DNA of 64,000 nucleotides from Chlamydomonas sphaeroides (Eukaryota > Chlorophyta > Chlorophyceae > Chlamydomonadales > Chlamydomonadaceae). The notes beneath the pieces were generated by a model, which saw only the letters and a list, made by a program, of their open reading frames with translations, did no database searches and was not told the DNA's origin. Below, piece after piece: positions 58,857 to 64,000 of the stretch; positions within the stretch are counted from its first letter, which is position 1, and each line of letters starts with the position of its first letter. The stretch lies in assembly GCA_001662425.1 (NCBI GenBank), contig BDDC01000279.1, positions 4,522 to 68,521 on the forward strand. Reading direction: 5' to 3'. The position numbers and the translations under genes are program-made.

Positions 58857-61800
58857 TCAGCACGAGGGCAGCGGTGTGTCGCCGCTGCTCTGCGGCTGCG
58901 GCCGTCCCGCGAGCGTGGCGATGACCTGGTCGCGGGCCTTGTGGCAGACCCGCGCCTGGTCCGTGTGGTGCCAGTAGGTCTGCGGGAGTGGCAGGGCAGG
59001 GCGGGGCGGGGCGGGCGGAGGTATGTGAGGTGCTGCATGGGTGGCAGCGTGGGCGGGAGTAAGCCCTTGACTCTTGCCGACGCATTGGTACCGCGCCTTC
59101 CTACCCCGTTGTTGCCTTGTGTCTGCGCCCTCCGCCCTCCTCCCACCTGCCGGGCCCACCAGCCCCACCTGCATGAGCCCCTTGCCCTTGACCTGGATGC
59201 CCTCCCCATGCCGCTCCCACGGCTCGTCCGGCAGCAGCGTCCGCGTGGCCTGGAGGCGGCAGGGGCCACGGGCTTAGACACTGGAGCGACTGGCGCGATG
59301 CAGCGTACAAGCGGCGGACAGTGGAGATACTGATTGGGGCCAGGGGGCGGGCGGTGGAGCGACTGGCGCGATGCAGCGTACAGGGCGGCCTCTGATGGCA
59401 GCCGCTGACCGCCTAGCATCCCTCGACACGGTTCCCCAACAGCACGGGGCTTTGCAGCACTTTTGGCCAATGCAGCATTTCCGCGGAGGGAGCCCCATTC
59501 GGATACTGGCATGATCGGCGACCCCACCTCGGACACGTGGATGTGGCCGGGCTGCCCGCTGCTCTCCTGCGGGGCGGGCGGCCGACCAAGCGGCGTTGGC
59601 AGCGGGACACAGCGGAGGACGTCCATAGCGGCACATTCGGCTCGACTTCCGTGGCCCCGTGCGCATGACATGTCTGGCGCCTGCCGGGCCCCTCCTGCCT
59701 GTGTCTGCGCAGGCAAACCCAACCCAAGCGCCCTCCCCCCTCACCATGCGGCTGGCTGTGTTGACCGTGTCCCCAAACAGGCAGAAGCGAGGCATGCTGC
59801 GCCCCACCACGCCGCTGACCACGGGGCCAGAGTGCATGCCTGCGCCAGCAGGGGGGTCGGGCGCCACCCGCTTTCGAGCGCCGTCCGCCCAGGCGCGTCA
59901 AGGTTGGGGACACCCGTACCGTACAGCTACATACCGGGGTGGTAGCAGGCCGGACTACCGCCCAATATGCTCGCCTCCGGAGCCGCACGTGGTACGTGCC
60001 CCACCCCGCCACACGCCGTGCCCCTCCCAGACCCGGCCCCGGCCCCACCTATGCGCATGCTGACTGGCTCCCCCAGCGGCGTCCGCAGCCGGGCCGCCAC
60101 GCCGGCCATGGCCAGCGCGAAGCGGAGCGCCTTGGCCGCGTGGCCGGGGTCGCAGCCGCCCAGCAGCAGCGGACAGGAGCCGGCCTCAGACTCCGGGTCG
60201 GCGTCCGGGTCGGGCCGCGCAAAGAGGCCGGAGCACATCATGTAGCAGTCTGGGGATGTGTAAGGGGCCGTGGGGAAAGGGGCAGGGGCCAGTGCTAGGA
60301 TACGTGCTGGGCGCCCTGTATCAGCCCGCCACGGAAGGCGCGGCGGGCGGGCTCTCGAAGGCCAGGCAGTCACAAGCCCGCAGCGCGCGGGGCATGGGCC
60401 CTTCCTGTCACAGTCCCACTGCACGTGTGCCGGGCCCCAGTCAGGCGCTGACGGAAAGCAGCAATACCGATGTACGCACCGCCGATGGTCTCAACCTGCA
60501 GCCGGGTCGCAGTGAGAAGAATGGGACGGGGCGGACGGTGTTAAGGCGGTGCACAGTGTGCCATGCGTGGGCTATGTGTGCGATAGCACATCCTGGCTGC
60601 CCCCCCCCTCCGTTGTACCTCGGCGCCCCTCCTCCCTCCCTCCCCTGGCTCTCGTCCCCGCCTGCGCCCCAATGTCTTCCCTCCTTCCCTCTGGACTCGC
60701 CTTGTAGCAGCCCTCGCAGCTGTCGAGCAGCATGTCGAAGGCGTGGTAGAGGGTGTCCAGGAACAGCATGACGCGAGCTGGGTGCAGCGCCTGGCTCATG
60801 GAAGTAAAGCCCTTGACTGCGGGCGGGGGCGGGTTTGGCGGCAAGACGGCAGGCAGCGAGAGATGCAGTGGAAGTGCGTGGCGGCGGGAGCACGAACGCA
60901 CGTCGCTGTGCAACCCCCAGCCGTACGCCTCCGTCCCGGCCTCACTGTCGGCAAACAGCACCGTGACCCCTTCATGGTAGTTGGCGAGGGACATGACATC
61001 CCGCCGGCTGAGCGCCAGAGCGCCGCCGCAGCCCCGCCCGGGGCCGTGCCGCGGCCCCTCCTGCTCCAGGCCCTGCTCTTGCTCCTGGCACTGGTCAGGT
61101 CCCTCCAAGGGCACCACAGTGCCGTCCGGCAGCACCGCAGCCATCACCCCGCCCGCCGCACTCAGCCTTAGGTTGGACATAGGCGCCGACCGCAGCGACC
61201 CATGCCGGCCCACGCTGCCGGGCCGCAGCGGCGAATCGTCACCAGCGAACCCGAACGCTGACGCGGAGGAGCGCCAGCGCGGCGTGCCGGTCGGGGTGGA
61301 GCGGCCGCTGCAAGGCACGCTGCCAGACGCACTGCCACGTCGGGAGGCAGTGCCATCGTTGGCGTGGGGTCCACCGCCGGGCCCCGGCCCAACGTTAATG
61401 GAGTGGGGCGAGGTCCGAACGGTCAGCGAGGTGGGCCCGGGATCGACGGCCCCGGGCTCGGAGGCCTTGGGATCTGAGACCCCTGGCTCGGGGGCCCGGG
61501 GCTCGGACTCTCCCGGCTGAGGGCACCCTAGCTGGGAGCCCTCAGGCTGCTGGCTGCAGGCATCGTCAGGGGCCTCGGCGCCCTCTTCGCAGGCGTCTTC
61601 GCCCTCGCCGTCGCCCTTGCCGTCGCCGCCCTCGTCATCGCCGAGCATGACGTCGATCACCTGCAGAGGTCCATTGGGCAAGTGGAGGGTTTCAGGCCGT
61701 TGGGGGGAGGGGGCTGCGTAGGCCCTGGCGAGCCGGGACCTGCTGCTTGCCGGGATACGTCATTGCCGGCAGCGGGCGCGTGCCTCCCTGCCCTGCCCCT

Positions 61801-63990
61801 CCCGTCACAGCCCGGGGCCCCTCTCACCTGGCGGGGCAGGATCTGCGACAGCAGCGACAGCTGCTGTCGCTGCAGACCTGCCACCTGCGGCGTTGGGGGC
61901 GCAGGGGCGTCCGGGGGCGAGGCAGGGAGGGCGCTGTGAGCTGGAATGTCTTCGGGGGGATGCGAGTGGCGCAGGGCTGGGGTGAGGCAGTGCGGCATCG
62001 ACGCATCAACTGGGAATCACGTACGCGTCACAACGCGCCCCAGCCCGGCCAATTGTGGCGGCACAGGGCACGGAGGCAGCATGGCACGTGGCGAGGGCAC
62101 GGAAAGGGCGGTGCGAGGGCGAAGCGACGTGGGCGCTGCTGCCATGCTGGGGCCACGGTGCCAGGGTTGAGACGACGCTCGCTCCGCGCGGACCTTGATC
62201 CCCCGTCCACTGCCCCCGCCCAGCGCCCACTCGCTGCGCTGCGCCTCGGATGCTGCCCTATCTGGACAAAAGGCCGTCGTAAGATGCGGTATCCATCGCT
62301 GTATCACACAAGCTTCACAGGCTCGAGATAGACGCACGGGACCGCTACCTGCTGCTGCGCCGTCACGGTGGCGCTCACGTCCAACTCCGAAACCACGAAG
62401 CAGGGGCCCAGCGTGAGCGGGTCGCGCAGCCGGCTTATCTGCGGAGGCACAGGGACGGCATGGGAGGTCGGAAGGGGGGGGGACATGAGCAGAGAAACGA
62501 AGAGCTTGGCGGGGAGCAGAGGTGAGGCAGCGGGCAGGCGGTGTTGCTCGGCTGCTCGGCTGGTAGGCGGTTGGCCGGCGGCCGGTGCACGCAGGCCAGG
62601 CACATCGCACAATGCCCCCTCCGCCCTCGCCCGTCGCCGCCGTGCCGCCCACCGTGACGTCGTGCCATCGCTCCTGCCCCGGGCCCAGCTCCAGCCACGT
62701 CCGCAGCAGCGGCGAGGCGCTCACTCGCAGCCGGCCGTGCCAGGTGCCGCCGCCGGCCGTGACGGAGCGCATGGCCGCCTCGGTGCCCGGCTCGGCGCCC
62801 GACAGCAGCTCGGCCAGGTACTGCAGCCCTCCGCCGGAGTCGCCGGAGCCGGCCACCGCGTCACGGGAGGCAGAGGGCCTGCGGTCGTGCGCCGTCAGGG
62901 GGCACCACTGAGCATGTTGGTGGTCTTGTGTTCACAATTAGGTAACAGCAAGCAGCTGGTGTGAAGAGTTTGGGTCAGCAGGCTTGGCGCCGAGGCAGGC
63001 CCCGCTCGGGGGCAGGCCTCGCAGCCGCCACGGCCGCTCCGAGTCCACACCCTGGGCCAAGCGGCCCAACGCAATGCTTGCTGCCGTTTCCCGATCCCTC
63101 CCCACGTCTGCCGTACGGACCCGGGCATGTCGTACGGACCCTGCCTGCCGTACAGCCGCACCCGTGCATGCCGATGGCTGCGGCGCTGGCGCTGTTCTGC
63201 ATCATCACGTAGCCCGCCTCGTCCAGCATGGTCACTGCGGGGCGGCAGGGGCGAGGGCGAGGGCGAGGGTGAGGGGGCGAGGGCGAGCAGCAGGGAGGGC
63301 AGGTGGAGGGCAGGTGGGGGGCAGGTGGAGGGTGCCCGAGGGTGAGGGGCAGTGGCGGAGCCAGCTTGCACATCCTGTGCGGTTGCTGTGGCGTGCGGAG
63401 GCCGGGGGGGGGGCAGGCAAGGATAGGCTTCCATCCTTCCGCTCCACTTGGTCCCCTCCCCTTCTGGCTCAGCTGACCGATTCCTCCCGTGGCCACTCCG
63501 TCCCACCCGGCGTGGGCGTGTACTTGAGCGCCATGTGGTCTCGCAGCATGGCCTCCCACAGCGACCAGGGAGACACCGACAAGTTCAGGCAGTGCAACAC
63601 ACCCAGCCTGTGGGAGGCAGGGAGGCCGGCAGGGAGGCGGGGGGCAGGGGGTGGGGAGCACGGCACGGTAATGAGGAGTCAGGGAACGGGGCGACGAGGT
63701 CAGCAGGGTCGGCCTCGTGGGGCGTGGGTTCAGGCGAAGCCTGAGAGGCTAGGCAGCCGCACCGCGCGCCGCCCGCCCTGCTGGGAGGAAGCGAACAGGG
63801 CAAGAGGCCGCCACCGTTGCACGTAGGCCCCCGCCGTACGCCGCACGTGGGTCACCGCGCCGTACGCCGTACGTGGGTCCCCGCCGTACGCCGTGCGTGG
63901 GACCTTGTAGCTCCCCACCTGGGCGCCGCCCACTGGCCGTCGGGGTCCTCAGGCGACTCGAGGCGCTCGAACACCATGACCGGGAATAGC
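58857..63990 (-). CDS. class III nucleotide cyclase, predicted guanylyl cyclase; 5' end outside window
   Basis: Makes a cyclic nucleotide, predicted cGMP from GTP. In-window exons: 63919-63990, 63507-63607, 63162-63234, 62653-62878, 62349-62438, 61828-61884, 60946-61660, 60701-60816, 60480-60495, 60049-60249, 59745-59839, 59528-59566, 59169-59249, 58857-58979 (667 residues plus the missing N-terminus). A PAS-like region (MLDEAGYVMMQNSASAAAIG, FVVSELDVSATV) precedes the dimerisation helix QQLSLLSQILPRQV. The catalytic core is VTVLFADIKGFTSM and VETIGDCYMMCSGL (metal-binding Asp residues), then RIGMHSGPVVSGVVG and FCLFGDTVNTASRM. The Glu of VETIG and Cys of FCLFG are the base-selecting residues of guanylyl cyclases; Asn and Arg of VNTASR complete the site. 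Oddities are a 16-nt exon for VETIG, a GC donor at 60700, and a 190-residue Gly/Glu/Pro-rich insert before the core. A broken copy of its tail lies at 54530-55290. Confidence 0.9.
59282..59380. repeat. 27-bp direct repeat in cyclase intron
   Basis: GGAGCGACTGGCGCGATGCA, continuing GCGTACA, occurs at about 59282 and again 72 nt downstream at about 59354, in the intron between the ESSGQ and ATRTL exons. The stretch between the copies is unrelated low-complexity sequence. Confidence 0.7.
63830..63903. repeat. 24-nt tandem repeat (CCGCCGTACGCCGTACGTGGGTCC)n in cyclase intron
   Basis: Three imperfect copies of a 24-nt unit containing CGTACGCCGTACG lie in the intron just downstream of the first in-window cyclase exon. 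The GCCGTACGCCGTAC core also occurs in introns near 24179 and 25972. Confidence 0.75.
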
Positions 63991-64000
63991 CTGCGGGGAG

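Noticed and set aside
1..64000. A previously undescribed multi-gene system
   Set aside because: Every recognised gene belongs to a family with an independent eukaryotic role, the strands alternate, and no set of neighbours suggests a shared new pathway. The unknown genes at 27790-30795 and 32173-34388 are the only candidates, and nothing links them to neighbours beyond position.

Overview
The window is nuclear DNA of a green alga, most likely a chlamydomonadalean/volvocine chlorophyte. The DNA is very GC-rich, with long runs of GCC/GGC coding for Ala and Gly. Genes are split by many short introns (mostly GTGAGT/GTGCGT...CAG), some exons are tiny, and coding exons use GC-rich third positions. 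The protein set is eukaryotic and plant-like: an AP2 transcription factor, ARP6, a SURP/G-patch splicing factor, an IQM-like protein and a UPF0301 protein with a plastid-type leader. I rebuilt the gene models by hand, joining conserved blocks through splice sites of matching phase; coordinates are therefore predicted CDS exons, without UTRs.

Layout. 1-3072 (-): AP2-domain factor, 3' end cut by the window edge. 4614-9505 (-): actin-related protein 6, divergent from a HAD acid-phosphatase-like gene at 10456-12869 (+; first exon not found). 15058-17553 (-): Eyes-absent-type phosphatase. 19138-21735 (-): SURP/G-patch splicing factor (SUGP1-like). 22329-27368 (-): FAD/NAD-binding amine-oxidase-like protein with 15 exons, divergent from an unknown gene at 27790-30795 (+). 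32173-34388 (+): unknown gene. 36350-38713 (-): STIMATE/TMEM110 membrane protein, divergent from an IQM-like gene at 39573-44928 (+). 46267-48292 (+): dCTP pyrophosphatase (MazG-like). 50052-52693 (-): UPF0301/AlgH protein. About 54530-55290 (-): broken copy of the 3' end of the cyclase gene. 55385-57504 (-): NPPF-motif methyltransferase. 58857-63990 (-): class III guanylyl-type cyclase, 5' end outside the window.

How they relate. There is no operon. Several genes are regulatory or nuclear: ARP6 (SWR1 chromatin remodelling), AP2 factor, SUGP1-like splicing factor, EYA. Others concern membrane, calcium or second-messenger signalling (STIMATE, IQM-like, cyclase). This grouping looks like ordinary gene order. 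Three gene pairs share divergent upstream regions of about 0.4-0.95 kb.

The least ordinary observations are three GC-AG introns, a 16-nt microexon inside the cyclase active-site region, the segmental pseudogene copy of the cyclase tail, a 33-bp inverted repeat enclosing a palindrome, a three-copy dispersed repeat, and large low-complexity insertions in conserved domains. I found no CRISPR array, bacterial defence island, rRNA or convincing tRNA, and no clearly new multi-gene system.
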